A stretch of 46,568 bases of DNA from Armatimonadaceae bacterium. GTDB taxonomy: Bacteria; Armatimonadota; Armatimonadia; Armatimonadales; Armatimonadaceae. The position numbers and the translations under genes are program-made. The notes below the pieces were generated by a model. It ran no database searches. It was not told where the DNA came from and saw only the letters and a list, made by a program, of their open reading frames with translations. The DNA is taken from positions 1-46,568 of the forward strand of contig JAUJOK010000003.1 of assembly GCA_030447685.1 (NCBI GenBank), given 5' to 3'. Shown here piece by piece: positions 17,099-25,992 of the stretch (positions within the stretch are counted from its first letter, which is position 1; each line of letters starts with the position of its first letter).

Positions 17099-17641
17099 TC
17101 AAACCCGCTCCAGCGGTCGGTGCGGCTCCGGCGGCAGCTTTATAACAATCGGGTCGCCGGGACGCACTTCGCCGCCCGCCAGGACGATGCCCATAACACC
17201 CGCCTTACGGACGAGGCCACCGTTCTCATCGCGCCCCAGCACCGCCGCCATCAGACCCGGCTGGAAGCGATCCAACTGGGCGCAGGGGTTACGCAGGCCC
17301 GTCACCTCGACTATCGCCGTACCGCCGATGTGCAGCCGCGCGCCGGTCGGCAGGCCGAGCAGATCGACGCCGCGCGTGGTGATATTCTCACCCATCTGCC
17401 CCGCCGCCACAGTAAATCCGGCAGCGCGCAGTTCGTCATGCAGTTCCGCGTGGATCAGGTGTACCTGGCGCAGATTGGGCTGGGTCGGGTCCTGCGCCAC
17501 CCGCGAGCGATGCCTGACCGTCTCGCCCCGGTGCGCGTCACCCTCAACCCCCTGCCCGGCCACAAGGTGGATACCGCCTTGATTCGCCTTGCTGAACGTA
17601 TGCGCCGCGCTGCAACTCACCGCCGTTACTGATGCGTTCAT
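17099..17641 (-). CDS. MOSC domain protein
   Basis: A 180-residue protein of the MOSC family (sulfurase C-terminal domain), related to YiiM-type proteins that handle molybdopterin-linked or N-hydroxylated substrates. Typical segments are GVEGDAHRG near residue 32, a RQVHLIHAEL, GQMGENITTRGVDLLGLPTG and EVTGLRNPCAQLDRFQPGL carrying the conserved Cys, and AGVMGIVLAGGEVRPGD. It sits in a minus-strand gene string with DUF1643 and a macro domain. The link to the upstream isc genes (sulfur donation) is suggestive only. Confidence 0.88.
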   Translation of the reverse strand: MNASVTAVSCSAAHTFSKANQGGIHLVAGQGVEGDAHRGETVRHRSRVAQDPTQPNLRQVHLIHAELHDELRAAGFTVAAGQMGENITTRGVDLLGLPTGARLHIGGTAIVEVTGLRNPCAQLDRFQPGLMAAVLGRDENGGLVRKAGVMGIVLAGGEVRPGDPIVIKLPPEPHRPLERV

Positions 17642-17671
17642 TCCGCTTTCCCGTTTGGTGCGACCCTACGA

Positions 17672-18334
17672 TTAAGCCGGCTTCGACCAGTTCCACCCTT
17701 TGCCATCAGTTGCGCCTAAAGCGAAGGGAGCCATTGCCGGATGCACCACATCATTCCAGCCACCGCCGATGATGTTATCGTAGGCGGCTCGCATTTGCTG
17801 CGCTGCCATGCCGTAGTCCATGCCCCCAACACCCGTGCAGAGGCCCGGAACGGCAAGGCTCTCAATTTTCTTCGGCTGGTGCGCCGCGTTGTATTGAAGA
17901 ACTGCCACCAGCGCCGCGCGCAGGGACAGATAAGCGTTAATCGTGTCTGCCACGCTGCCCGGAACCCGCATGGTCGGTGCAGCCACCACAAACGGAAATC
18001 GTTTGCTTGGTAATTCCACCACGAGCGCCATACCGACCGGCAGTTCACCCAGAAATCGCTCATGAATGGCAGTCATGACGGCTCGCTGTGCCGCTCCGGC
18101 ATAAAAGTCGTCAATGTGCTTGTCAATGCCGCCGCTCATGTCACCAAAACTGTTGGCCGGGCTGACGAGCGCGTGGCAATCTAAATCCAGCAGATTACCT
18201 TGAACAATCTCGACCGCGCCGACATCACAGAAGGCATCTGCCCATGCGTCGGCAATGTCGGCGTTCCTATCGCACAGGCTGAGGCGAACAGTCCCCGCTT
18301 CAAGATCGTTACCGAACGGCTTGACTATCCTCAT
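17672..18334 (-). CDS. Macro domain (ADP-ribose-binding) protein
   Basis: A 220-residue protein. The macro signature ALVSPANSFGDMSGGIDKHI is near residues 48-67, corresponding to the NAAN/GGV ligand loop, and LAVPGLCTGVGGMDYGMAA is the second loop. I chose the ATG at 18334 (MRIVKPF) because the frame open to 18433 adds a non-homologous leader. Macro domains bind or hydrolyse ADP-ribose derivatives; this branch is often annotated in phage-like or nucleotide-related contexts. It lies 100 bp downstream of iscA. Confidence 0.85.
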   Translation of the reverse strand: MRIVKPFGNDLEAGTVRLSLCDRNADIADAWADAFCDVGAVEIVQGNLLDLDCHALVSPANSFGDMSGGIDKHIDDFYAGAAQRAVMTAIHERFLGELPVGMALVVELPSKRFPFVVAAPTMRVPGSVADTINAYLSLRAALVAVLQYNAAHQPKKIESLAVPGLCTGVGGMDYGMAAQQMRAAYDNIIGGGWNDVVHPAMAPFALGATDGKGWNWSKPA

Positions 18335-18434
18335 CTGCCGTCGTCTCAGGTAATTTGTGATAACGCGAAGCACAGGGTTTGTGACTGATGATGATGCGCC
18401 ACAGGATAACTCCTGACCACCCGCCAGCCTCACA

Positions 18435-18800
18435 TCACTTTGCTGTAAACGATGTGCCGCAGCCGCAGGAGCGGGCCGCGTTCGGGTTGTCGAAGACGAA
18501 GCCGCCTTCCATCAGGTTCTTGATGCTGTAGTCGAGCGTGCTGCCCTGGAGAAACCGTGCGCTTTTGGGGTCGATAATCACCCGCAGATCACCCTGCTCC
18601 CACGTCCGGTCGGTTTCGTCGGTTTCGTCGTCAAAGGCGACAACGTAGCTTAAGCCGGAACAGCCGCCGCCCTTGACCCCCAGGCGCAGGAACTTTCCCT
18701 CGTTGCCGGTGCGTGTCATCTGCCGCTTTATCTGCTTGATCGCCGCCTCGGTTATCGTCACAATCGGCTCAGTGGCCGTGATTTCTTCTGCTGCTGTCAT
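18435..18800 (-). CDS. iscA: HesB/IscA-family iron-sulfur assembly protein
   Basis: A 121-residue A-type carrier. The three conserved cysteines are present: GGGCSGLSYVV near residue 50 and ARSCGCGTSFTAK at the end. The N-terminal 12 residues before IVTITEAA are an extension. The start ATG at 18800 has AAAGG upstream; a longer frame to 18848 overlaps iscS and is less likely. It delivers or accepts Fe-S clusters. It follows iscS by 11 bp in an iscR-iscS-iscA order without an IscU gene in the window. The family name (iscA, sufA or erpA) is not certain. Confidence 0.92.
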   Translation of the reverse strand: MTAAEEITATEPIVTITEAAIKQIKRQMTRTGNEGKFLRLGVKGGGCSGLSYVVAFDDETDETDRTWEQGDLRVIIDPKSARFLQGSTLDYSIKNLMEGGFVFDNPNAARSCGCGTSFTAK

Positions 18801-18811
18801 ATTCGTGCCTT

Positions 18812-20026
18812 TCAACTTCTCTCTGCCAAAACTGGTTCCGGCGCGCACTTTGTTGAATCGTTGAGCGGGTTCATCTGGCGCAGCCGGTTTGTTTCCTCAA
18901 TGACGCGGCTCACCACATAGTCTATCTCGTCTTCGGTGGTGAAGCGTCCGGGGCTGAAGCGAACGGCGGAATGCGCCAAATCATCGCTCATGCCCAGCGC
19001 CCGCAGCACATGGCTGGGCGCGACCGACCCCGATGAGCAGGCCGACCCCGACGATAAGGCGATGTCGCGAAGCCCTACCAGCAGGCTCGCCCCCTCGACA
19101 CCGCCGAAGGAGATATTGAGATTACCGGAAAGCCGCCGGGTCGGGTGGCCGTTCAGATAGGTGTCGCCGACGCCGTCCCGGATGCCCCGGAGCAGCTTTT
19201 CCCGCAAAAACAGCAGGCGCTCGTTTTCGCGTTCCATCTCGTTCCGGCAAATCTCCGCCGCCCTGCCGAACCCGACAATGCCGGGGACATTGAGCGTGCC
19301 GGAGCGAAAGCCGTTCTCGTGCCCCCCGCCGTCCATCTGCGCGAGGAGGCGCACGCGCGGGTTTCTGCGCCGCACATACAGCGCGCCGATACCTTTGGGG
19401 CCGTACATCTTGTGCGCCGTCATCGACACCAGATCGAGACACATCGTGTCCACGTCGAGCGGAATCTTGCCGTATGCCTGCGCGGCGTCCGTGTGAAACA
19501 GCACGCCGCGGTCGCGGCACAATTGGCCTATCTCACTTATCGGCTGAAGGACACCGATCTCGTTGTTGGCGGCCATTAGGGAAACGAGGATCGTGCGGTC
19601 GGTTATCGCATCGGCCAGCATATTCAGGTCGATCAGACCGTCTTCTTGAACCGGCAGATAGGTGACGCGACTGCCGTCTTTTTCCAGGCGCTTGCACGTA
19701 TCCAGCACGGCCTTATGCTCGGTGGCGACGGTGATAATATGGTCGCCCTTGGCCGCATACGCCTCGGCGACGCCTTTTATCGCCAGGTTGTTGGATTCCG
19801 TCGCGCCGGAGGTGAAGATGATCTCTTTGGCTTCGGCATTTAGAAGCCGCGCCGCCTGTCCGCGCCCCTGCTCCACAGCCTCCTCCGCCGCCCACCCGAA
19901 CGAATGGCTGCGTGAGGCGGCATTGCCGAAGCGGTCCGTGAAGTAGGGAAGCATCGCCTCCAGCGCCCGAGGATCGGTGGGCGTGGTGGCATTGTAGTCC
20001 AGATAGACGGGTTTCCTGACGCTCAT
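18812..20026 (-). CDS. iscS: Cysteine desulfurase IscS/NifS
   Basis: A 404-residue PLP enzyme that takes sulfur from cysteine for Fe-S clusters and tRNA thiolation. It opens with PVYLDYNATTPTDP, has FTSGATESNNLAIKG, the PLP-Asp region FHTDAAQAYGKIPLDV, the PLP lysine in SMTAHKMYGPKGIGAL near residue 202, and the mobile-loop catalytic Cys in SSGSACSSGSVAPSHVL near 323. It is the probable sulfur source for MnmA elsewhere in the window. It is co-directional with iscR (24 bp upstream) and iscA. Confidence 0.96.
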   Translation of the reverse strand: MSVRKPVYLDYNATTPTDPRALEAMLPYFTDRFGNAASRSHSFGWAAEEAVEQGRGQAARLLNAEAKEIIFTSGATESNNLAIKGVAEAYAAKGDHIITVATEHKAVLDTCKRLEKDGSRVTYLPVQEDGLIDLNMLADAITDRTILVSLMAANNEIGVLQPISEIGQLCRDRGVLFHTDAAQAYGKIPLDVDTMCLDLVSMTAHKMYGPKGIGALYVRRRNPRVRLLAQMDGGGHENGFRSGTLNVPGIVGFGRAAEICRNEMERENERLLFLREKLLRGIRDGVGDTYLNGHPTRRLSGNLNISFGGVEGASLLVGLRDIALSSGSACSSGSVAPSHVLRALGMSDDLAHSAVRFSPGRFTTEDEIDYVVSRVIEETNRLRQMNPLNDSTKCAPEPVLAERS

Positions 20027-20050
20027 CGAACCGGCCCTGCTCTCTGTCCG

Positions 20051-20532
20051 CTAAGAACGCGCTGCCGTTGCCACATCGAGAACCGTTAGATTATAGCCGC
20101 CGGGACGGCGCGGCAGCGGCGGGGCGGGGCGACACACCTCTTCCAGAGTCATGGCGCGCAGCAGGCGGGTCATCTCTTCCTGGACACGGGCAAGTGGTTC
20201 CCGCAGATGGCAGTGCGGGGCCTGCGCGCAGCCCTGGGTGCCGGTGTCTTCCCAGCACTGGGCGATAGCCAGCGGCCCTTCCATCGCCTCCACCACATCC
20301 GCGACGCTGATCTGCCCGGCTTCGCGGCTCAGGCGATACCCGCCCGTCGGCCCCACGACCGAGGTGACCAGGTGGTGACGCGCGAGCGTCTGCATCACCT
20401 TAGCCAGAAGCTCCGCCGGTATCTCGTAGCGCCCGGAGATTTCGCGCGGCACGACAAGACGCACTTTTCACTCGGTAGCCAGATAGCAAACCGCAAAAAG
20501 GGCGTAATCCGCTTTTTTGTAAAGGTGAACAT
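20051..20532 (-). CDS. iscR: IscR-like Rrf2 transcription regulator with a damaged N terminus
   Basis: The body is a clear IscR: REISGRYEIPAELLAKVMQ, VGPTGGYRLSR, and a 2Fe-2S ligand set with three Cys and His in AQCWEDTGTQGCAQAPHCH. In the family the cluster state controls binding and represses the isc operon. The N-terminal helix is present as KKADYALFAVCYLATE but needs one extra A in the run at 20513-20518 to join the ATG at 20532, and an in-frame TGA at 20468-20470 follows. Without repair only a GTG start at 20464 is left, which would remove the first helix of the winged helix. I suspect sequence error. Confidence 0.82.
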
Positions 20533-20785
20533 GCTCCGTTGCCGCCTCGCTCGCTTCCAGAAACTGCCCCGGCTATTTACGACCGAATGGGTCGTTAAAT
20601 CTAAAATCATTGTACCGATGCCAGGGAAGCCTGTCAATAGAAGGCCGCGCCAGTCGCTGCGCCGGATTATATTTGCGCAGAAGGCCAGGGGCAGGTTATA
20701 CTGAGGTGGCTTCGAACGCAATGGGGGCGAGAAGCAAAAGCAAGCCCGACTTCTTAACCTTTTCTTAATATACGAGAAACATAGT

Positions 20786-20885
20786 CGTGATAGACTCCCC
20801 TGGGGAGCGCCGACCCATCATCGGAAACCTACATTCGTAGGCCGCATCGCTGCTTGTACGCCCTATTTGTAAAAGGAGTTTAGCA
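20786..20885 (+). promoter_or_regulatory. Hairpin-rich leader before the pilin-like gene
   Basis: Three consecutive small hairpins occupy the leader: 20795-20807 (CTCCCC/GGGGAG), 20810-20824 (CCGA/TCGG) and 20828-20841 (CCTAC-ATTC-GTAGG), then AAGGAG at the ribosome site before the ATG at 20886. A weak extended -10 (TGA-TAGACT) is just upstream at about 20788-20796. The segment after the second hairpin (GGAAACC...) faintly recalls the c-di-GMP-I aptamer but does not match its consensus. The remaining 20533-20785 gap shows nothing else. Confidence 0.35.
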
Positions 20886-21794
20886 ATGAAGACCTTTCAG
20901 CGCCGCGCGCGCAGCGGTTCCCAGGCAGGGACAACTGCCTTTACGCTGATTGAACTGCTCGTCGTTATCGCCATTATCGCCATCCTCGCCGCCATTCTGT
21001 TCCCCGTCTTCGCCCAGGCCCGTGCCAAGGCCCGTCAGGCGTCCTGCCTCAGTAACACCAAACAGATCGGCACGGCGACCATGATGTATTCCCAGGACTA
21101 CGATGAGGCCCTTCCCCCGTACCGGATTCGGGTACGCGGCAACAGAACCACCAATCCGTACCATGCGGACGCCAAGGTGGGCAGCACCACCAAGGAGACC
21201 ATCTTCATCAACCAGCTGCTGTACCCCTATACCAAGAATGATGGCATCTGGGTATGCTCGTCTAACCCGCAGGGCTGGGTCAATATCGATAATAAGACGG
21301 GGGCCACGGGTACTTTCCAGAGTTATGGCGGGCAAAACTCCTACGCCGCCAATTACTATGCCTATAAGGGTTTTGACAGCAGGAACGCCTCCAATCCTGC
21401 CGTGTCCCTTGCTGCCCTGGCGGCACCGTCAGACACGGTTGGTATGGTGGATGCAATGTACTACAACGCACTGCCGCAAGGACCGGACGGCGCGCCCTGT
21501 GCACTGGCCGGCGATACGAGCGGTACGGCAGAAGTTAAAACAAGCTGGTATCCCCAATACTGGAAAAACATCGGTAACTCCTATCTCTGCTTTGGTGATT
21601 CTCACTGCAAGGTGCCCACCAACCAGCAGGCTATCGAAGCCGGTAAGAGCCGCCACTCGGGCATGATCAACGTCATCTGGATGGACGGCCACTCCAAAGC
21701 CATGAACTACGAAAAGCTGGTCAAGGACGTGGGGCTAAATTTTAACAGCGCCACCAGTGTGTGGTATCCTTACAACGGGGGCTCCCCCGGGTAG
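20886..21794 (+). CDS. Prepilin-like DUF1559 protein (type IV pilin/pseudopilin)
   Basis: A 302-residue secreted protein. A class III prepilin signal is cut before F in [18 protein letters not shown], with the conserved Glu at +5, and the hydrophobic helix spans about residues 20-42. It is followed by [20 protein letters not shown] and [14 protein letters not shown], the standard continuation in this group, and a C-terminal [15 protein letters not shown] (the H-x9-DG motif). Such proteins are expanded in Armatimonadota and Planctomycetes. A strong AAGGAG site precedes the ATG. It is transcribed alone, ending at a strong terminator. Confidence 0.93.
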   Translation: MKTFQRRARSGSQAGTTAFTLIELLVVIAIIAILAAILFPVFAQARAKARQASCLSNTKQIGTATMMYSQDYDEALPPYRIRVRGNRTTNPYHADAKVGSTTKETIFINQLLYPYTKNDGIWVCSSNPQGWVNIDNKTGATGTFQSYGGQNSYAANYYAYKGFDSRNASNPAVSLAALAAPSDTVGMVDAMYYNALPQGPDGAPCALAGDTSGTAEVKTSWYPQYWKNIGNSYLCFGDSHCKVPTNQQAIEAGKSRHSGMINVIWMDGHSKAMNYEKLVKDVGLNFNSATSVWYPYNGGSPG

Positions 21795-21825
21795 GAAAAC
21801 AAATAACACTGCGGCCGTATAAAGC

Positions 21826-21862
21826 AGAAGGGCCGGGCGCGATACGCGCGCCCGGCCCTTCT
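21826..21862. terminator. Intrinsic terminator after the pilin-like gene
   Basis: Perfect 16-bp arms (21826-21841 and 21847-21862) with a short loop, T-rich on the plus side (CTTTA). It lies between two convergent genes and may serve both. Confidence 0.85.
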
Positions 21863-21886
21863 TTAGTTCGCCTCCCCGCAGGAAAG

Positions 21887-22336
21887 CTACAGCTTCACAT
21901 CCACCAGGGCGGAAACCCCGACCCCCTTGACACGCGACAACGTTTCCAGCCGGTTGACGCTGCGGTTGGAAACCGGGATCAGCGCCTTGACACGCACTTC
22001 CGAGCCGATCCGGGTCTTGCCCTCCGCCTGCGCCACCGCCTGCACGCTGTCCACCAGGTCGGTCGGCCCCGTCACCTGCACTGCGCCGGCATAGGTTCCC
22101 CGGCCCACGCTCAGGATGGGCACCACGCGGGTGGATTCGCGGATATTGTTGCTCCGGTTGCCTGTGATGTTGTTGACAAAGCGGTCGATCTGGGGGCCGA
22201 GTCTGTCCACGACCAGCAGGATCGCGCCGCCCTTGAAGATTCTGTCCAACTGCGCGGATGCCGGAGCCACTTGACCGACGATCATGCCGCCCAGCGCCGC
22301 CGCCGCAACCAGTATTGCTGTTTTTCGATTGCTCAC
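21887..22336 (-). CDS. Secreted protein of unknown function, 149 aa
   Basis: I chose the GTG at 22336 because it opens a clean Sec signal peptide (NRKTAILVAAAALGGMIVG, cleavage probably after ASA near residue 26). The frame is open to 22426 but the added residues would hide the signal. The mature part contains LDRIFKGGAILLVVDRLGPQ and VVPILSVGRGTYAGAVQVTG, then VRVKALIPVSN and SRVKGVGVSALVDVKL, suggesting an alpha/beta fold. I do not recognise the family. It lies 156 bp downstream of mnmG. Confidence 0.65.
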   Translation of the reverse strand: MSNRKTAILVAAAALGGMIVGQVAPASAQLDRIFKGGAILLVVDRLGPQIDRFVNNITGNRSNNIRESTRVVPILSVGRGTYAGAVQVTGPTDLVDSVQAVAQAEGKTRIGSEVRVKALIPVSNRSVNRLETLSRVKGVGVSALVDVKL

Positions 22337-22492
22337 TGATTTCTCGCTTTCTTTAACGCCGCGCCACACCGCGCGGCCCCAGTCTTTTATGCCTATAAAG
22401 ACGACAAAACAAGCCCTAAAGTTCACTGTCGCTGCCGTTTCGACGCCTCTTCACCAGATAAGACTACGAAGTTCACGAAAAGCTTCGTGGTT

Positions 22493-24370
22493 TTATCGGG
22501 CACCGCGCCGCGCAGCCAGATAAATGGAAAGCGTGGAGATGTCGGCGGGGGTGATGCCAGGGACGCGCGCTGCCTGGCCGAGCGAAACGGGACGCACGCG
22601 CGCCAGCTTCTCCTTCGCCTCGGCAGACAGGGCGGGCACAGCGGCGTAATCCAGCGCGGGCGGCAGGGCGACATGATCCTGGCGGCGCGCGGCCTCTACC
22701 TGCGCGCACTCACGGTCGATATAGCCCGCGTAGCAGGCTTGAATGGTAAGCTGCTCCAGCGCGGCGGCATCGTCCGGCTCCAGGCCGATAAGCGCGGCGA
22801 TCTGCGCTTCCCCCACCTCCGGACGGCGCAGCAGTTCGAACAGCGAATGGCGCGCATTGACCGGGGTTATCCCGGCGGCCTGCAGCCGGACGTTATCCGC
22901 GCCGGAAACGAAGGTTGTGGTCAGGCGGGCATGAAGCGCGTCCAGGCGCGCCTTTTTCGCGCAAAACAGCGCGTACTGCGCGTCTTCCACCAATCCTACA
23001 GTCCGGCCCATTTCGGTCAGGCGCAGGTCGGCATTATCCTGGCGCAGTGTCAGGCGAAACTCCGCCCGCGAGGTCAGCAGGCGGTACGGGTCGTTGACCC
23101 CCTTTGTCACCAGGTCATCGATCATCACCCCGATATAGGCATCCGCGCGGCTCAGCGTCCAGGGTTTGCGCCCCTGCACCAGCAGCGCGGCGTTCGCGCC
23201 CGCCATCAGTCCCTGCGCCGCCGCCTCCTCATAGCCGGACGTGCCGTTGATCTGCCCGGCCAGAAACAGCCCGGAGACGCGCTTGGTCATCAGCGCCGGG
23301 GTCAGTTCGGTCGGAGGCACGAAGTCGTATTCCACCGCGTAGCCGGGGCGAACCATCACGCACTCTTCCAGGCCGGGCAGCGTCCGCAAAAAGGCGTACT
23401 GCACGTCCTCAGGCAGCGACGTGCTCATGCCCTGCACATACATCTCGTTGGTGGTCCAGCCCTCCTGCTCCAGAAAGACCTGGTGGGACTCTTTATCGGC
23501 GAACCGAACGACTTTGTCCTCGATGGACGGACAATAGCGCGGCCCGACACCCTCGATATGGCCGCCGTACATCGCCGAGCGGTGCAGGTTGTCCCGGATG
23601 ACAGCATGGGTCCGGGCATTGGTATACGTCAGCCAGGACGGCAGCAGCCCTTCCCAGCGGCGCGCGGGCGTGCGGAATGAGAACGGCGGCGCGTCGGCAT
23701 CCGATGGCTGCGTCTCCGTCCGGGAAAAATCGATGCTTTCTTTGGCAACGCGCGGCGTCGTGCCCGTCTTCAGCCGTCCCAGCGGAAACCCCAGCCCCGC
23801 CAGTGACGCCGACAATCCATAAGCGGCCTTCTCCCCCGACCGCCCCGCCTCCCACTTCTTTTCGCCGATGTGGCACAGCCCCCGCAAAAACGTCCCCGTC
23901 GTCACCACCACGGCGGGCGCGAAATACTCCGTCCCCTCCGCGCACCGCACCCCAACCACTCGGGCCGCCCCGGCCTGGGAATCGCCCTCGGCAAGAATCT
24001 CCTCCACCATCGCCTGCGCCAGCGTCAGGTTCGGCGTCTTTTCCAGCAGAGCGCGCATCGTCTGCGGATACAGCGTCTTATCCACCTGCGCCCGCAGCGC
24101 CCGCACGGCTGGCCCTTTGCCGGTGTTCAGCATTCGCAGGTGCGTCAGCGTCGCATCCGTCACCACGGCCATCGCCCCGCCCAGCGCGTCCACCTCACGC
24201 ACCAGATGCCCCTTGGCCGGGCCGCCCACCGAGCAGTTGCACGGCAGCCACCCGATGCGCTCCAGATCACCCGTCACCAGCAGTGTCTGACAGCCCAGGC
24301 GCGCCGAACTTAGCGCCGCCTCGCAGCCCGCGTGCCCACCCCCGATAATGATTGCGTCATAGGTGTCCAT
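22493..24370 (-). CDS. mnmG: tRNA uridine 5-carboxymethylaminomethyl modification enzyme MnmG (GidA)
   Basis: A 625-residue FAD enzyme that, with MnmE, modifies U34 of several tRNAs; MnmA thiolates the same base. The FAD site [20 protein letters not shown] is at the N terminus, then [42 protein letters not shown], and [22 protein letters not shown], all family signatures, including the two catalytic Cys (PCNCS and LCHIG). The C-terminal MnmE-binding part ends with [18 protein letters not shown] use the ATG at 24370; a GTG one codon earlier is possible. No MnmE gene is in the window. Confidence 0.97.
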   Translation of the reverse strand: MDTYDAIIIGGGHAGCEAALSSARLGCQTLLVTGDLERIGWLPCNCSVGGPAKGHLVREVDALGGAMAVVTDATLTHLRMLNTGKGPAVRALRAQVDKTLYPQTMRALLEKTPNLTLAQAMVEEILAEGDSQAGAARVVGVRCAEGTEYFAPAVVVTTGTFLRGLCHIGEKKWEAGRSGEKAAYGLSASLAGLGFPLGRLKTGTTPRVAKESIDFSRTETQPSDADAPPFSFRTPARRWEGLLPSWLTYTNARTHAVIRDNLHRSAMYGGHIEGVGPRYCPSIEDKVVRFADKESHQVFLEQEGWTTNEMYVQGMSTSLPEDVQYAFLRTLPGLEECVMVRPGYAVEYDFVPPTELTPALMTKRVSGLFLAGQINGTSGYEEAAAQGLMAGANAALLVQGRKPWTLSRADAYIGVMIDDLVTKGVNDPYRLLTSRAEFRLTLRQDNADLRLTEMGRTVGLVEDAQYALFCAKKARLDALHARLTTTFVSGADNVRLQAAGITPVNARHSLFELLRRPEVGEAQIAALIGLEPDDAAALEQLTIQACYAGYIDRECAQVEAARRQDHVALPPALDYAAVPALSAEAKEKLARVRPVSLGQAARVPGITPADISTLSIYLAARRGAR

Positions 24371-24376
24371 CACCGA

Positions 24377-24385
24377 ATTTTATCA
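24377..24385 (-). promoter_or_regulatory. Extended -10 box of mnmG, leaderless
   Basis: On the minus strand TGA-TAAAAT ends about 4-6 nt before the mnmG start, implying a leaderless transcript. On the opposite strand TTATCA (24380-24385) and TAGAAT (24403-24408), 17 bp apart, could be the promoter for the toxin-antitoxin pair, so the two promoters would overlap. Confidence 0.4.
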
Positions 24386-24479
24386 CAGGTAATCACGCAG
24401 GGTAGAATAACAGAAGCCAGCGGCAATATCGGGAATAGCACCGCCGCATCTACCTCCGGGTTAAAACGGAATAAAAGGC

Positions 24480-24743
24480 ATGAGCAGCACGAGTATTACC
24501 ATCGACCTGTCTGAAGCCACTCTAACCGCCCTGCGCGCCGACGCCAGGGCACAGGGGCGGCCTGTGGAACAGGTGGCCGCCGAGCGTCTGGCGGTCGTGT
24601 ACCTACAGGAAGACGACCTGGACACGGCGCTGGAAGAGGCTTTCACCCAGATGGAGACCGGGCAGGGGCAGCCGTTCGAGGAGTTCGCTCAAGACTTACG
24701 GGCGCGGTTTGAGGCCCGGTACGCAGCGGACAAAGTGTCGTGA
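24480..24743 (+). CDS. Ribbon-helix-helix-like antitoxin
   Basis: An 87-residue acidic protein. The N terminus SITIDLSEATLTALRADARA fits a beta strand plus helix of the RHH/RelB-like antitoxin type (TIDLSEATLTAL), and the C-terminal part (YLQEDDLDTALEEAFTQME, then FARxxY) is acidic and helical, as expected for the toxin-binding arm. It is followed by a RelE/ParE-like gene with a GTGA overlap. In the family it neutralises the toxin and represses its own promoter. AAAAGG precedes the ATG. Confidence 0.7.
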   Translation: MSSTSITIDLSEATLTALRADARAQGRPVEQVAAERLAVVYLQEDDLDTALEEAFTQMETGQGQPFEEFAQDLRARFEARYAADKVS

Positions 24744-25129
24744 ACCAGGCTTCCCCGGAGCGTTATGCTCTGCGGGTTCAGCCGCGCGCGGCCCGCGACA
24801 TCGAAGCCCATCTGCTGCGTTTGGAGAAGTTAGCAGGGGCGGACGTGGCCCGCGAATGTCGCGATGGGCTACTGGCTGCCATCGGCACGCTCTCTGAAAA
24901 CCCGCGCCGCTTCGCTGGCATCCCGGAGCAGACGCGGTTCCGATATGAGACGCGGCAACTACTGTACCGCCGAGCGCCGAGCGGCCCGGCCTGGCGCGTT
25001 TTGTTCGCCATCACCGGTGAGGAGGAAGGTTCACCTGAGCCTCCGACCGTAAACCTGCTCCATGTCCAGCACGCAGCACAGCGCCCCGTTACGCGGTCGG
25101 AGGCGCGGGAAATGGAAGCTGAAACGTAG
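24740..25129 (+). CDS. RelE/ParE-family toxin
   Basis: A 129-residue basic protein. YALRVQPRAARDIEAHLLRLE near residue 9 is the usual N-terminal strand and helix, IGTLSENPRRFAGIPEQ the central turn, and YRRAPSGPAWRVLFAITG the core strands; VNLLHVQHAAQR is the C-terminal strand with a His in the common place. The family acts either on ribosome-bound mRNA (RelE) or gyrase (ParE). The GTG start overlaps the antitoxin stop. The last 15 residues extend beyond the domain. Confidence 0.78.
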   Translation: MNQASPERYALRVQPRAARDIEAHLLRLEKLAGADVARECRDGLLAAIGTLSENPRRFAGIPEQTRFRYETRQLLYRRAPSGPAWRVLFAITGEEEGSPEPPTVNLLHVQHAAQRPVTRSEAREMEAET

Positions 25130-25257
25130 GTGGCGTTGATGCAGATAAAACAATCGCCGCGGGCGACAAGATTCGGGCTATGGTAAGCCGCTGCGGAGCG
25201 GGAAGAGCAACGCTATCTGTGGTGTCACGCCCTATTTATTTTTAAGGTGGGAAGACG

Positions 25258-25533
25258 ATGACAGTACGACAACGCCGCTATGGTAAAGAGGAGTTTGCCC
25301 GGCGCGGCAACGAGATATATGAGCGTGCCATTCGCCCGCAAGTCGAGGCGGATAACGCGGGCAAGATTGTCGTGATAGACATTGAAACCGGCGCATGGGA
25401 AATGGACGCCGATGAACTGGACGCATTCCAGCGTCTCGCAGCGCGCTGCCCTGACGCGCAGGTGTGGATGGTGCGTGTCGGTTCGCCCTATGTGCGCCGG
25501 TTCGGAGCGGGCCGCGCCACAAAGGCCGCATGA
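25258..25533 (+). CDS. Small protein of a two-gene protease module, copy 1
   Basis: A 91-residue protein without a known family that I can name. It shares with the protein at 32048-32332 the pattern RRG-x2-IYE-x2-IR-x-Q, GK-x3-IDIETG-x2-E-x-DA, an AR-x-PDA and a late R-[VI]-G. No signal peptide or membrane span. AAGGTGGG precedes the ATG at 25258. Its TGA overlaps the protease ATG (ATGA), so the two are translationally coupled. Despite DIETG it is too short for a DnaQ-type exonuclease. A role as partner, substrate or antitoxin of the protease is possible but unproven. Confidence 0.75.
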   Translation: MTVRQRRYGKEEFARRGNEIYERAIRPQVEADNAGKIVVIDIETGAWEMDADELDAFQRLAARCPDAQVWMVRVGSPYVRRFGAGRATKAA

Positions 25534-25898
25534 TTAACGGAACAGTCAACACCAATCGTGAACCCATCATCCAGATCACTATTCAAGACGCGGACGGGCA
25601 GGAGCAGGAACGCGATGCGGTTGTCGATACGGGCTTCAATGGCTGGCTGACCCTGCCCCACGAGGTTATTGCATCGTTAGGGCTGCACTGGCAAAGGCTC
25701 GGAACCGCACTGCTGGCCGACGGCACAACGGTCCTGTTTGATGTTTTTGAGGCAACCGTTCTCTGGGATGGACACCCCCTGACAATCCCGGTTGACGAGG
25801 CAGATTCTGACCCGCTTGTGGGAATGTCGCTGATGTACGGTTACGAGTTGACTGTGCAGTCCGTGGATGGCGGTATCGTTATGCTCCGGAAGATGTAG
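25530..25898 (+). CDS. Clan AA aspartic protease (retropepsin-like), copy 1
   Basis: A 122-residue single-lobe aspartyl protease. The catalytic triplet is in VVDTGFNGWLTLP near residue 35, and the second hydrophobic-hydrophobic-Gly element is LVGMSLMYGYELTV near 100. With one DTG per chain the enzyme should act as a dimer, as in retropepsins. There is no signal peptide, so it is probably cytosolic. The start ATG at 25530 overlaps the preceding TGA; a frame open to 25464 is inside the upstream gene. The substrate is unknown. Confidence 0.85.
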   Translation: MINGTVNTNREPIIQITIQDADGQEQERDAVVDTGFNGWLTLPHEVIASLGLHWQRLGTALLADGTTVLFDVFEATVLWDGHPLTIPVDEADSDPLVGMSLMYGYELTVQSVDGGIVMLRKM

Positions 25899-25992
25899 GG
25901 TGCCGGTCCGCTTCCCCGCATGCAGAGTCAATTACTTGCCGCACCATAAGCGAATGCCGCGATACCCCGTACCTGGACTCCTATCTTTGTGC

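Noticed and set aside
22466..22490. Hairpin CACGAA/TTCGTG after mnmG as a terminator
   Set aside because: It is short and has no T run in the mnmG direction.
25258..25533. DIETG read as a DnaQ-type exonuclease motif
   Set aside because: The protein is about 90 residues and lacks the other two Exo motifs.
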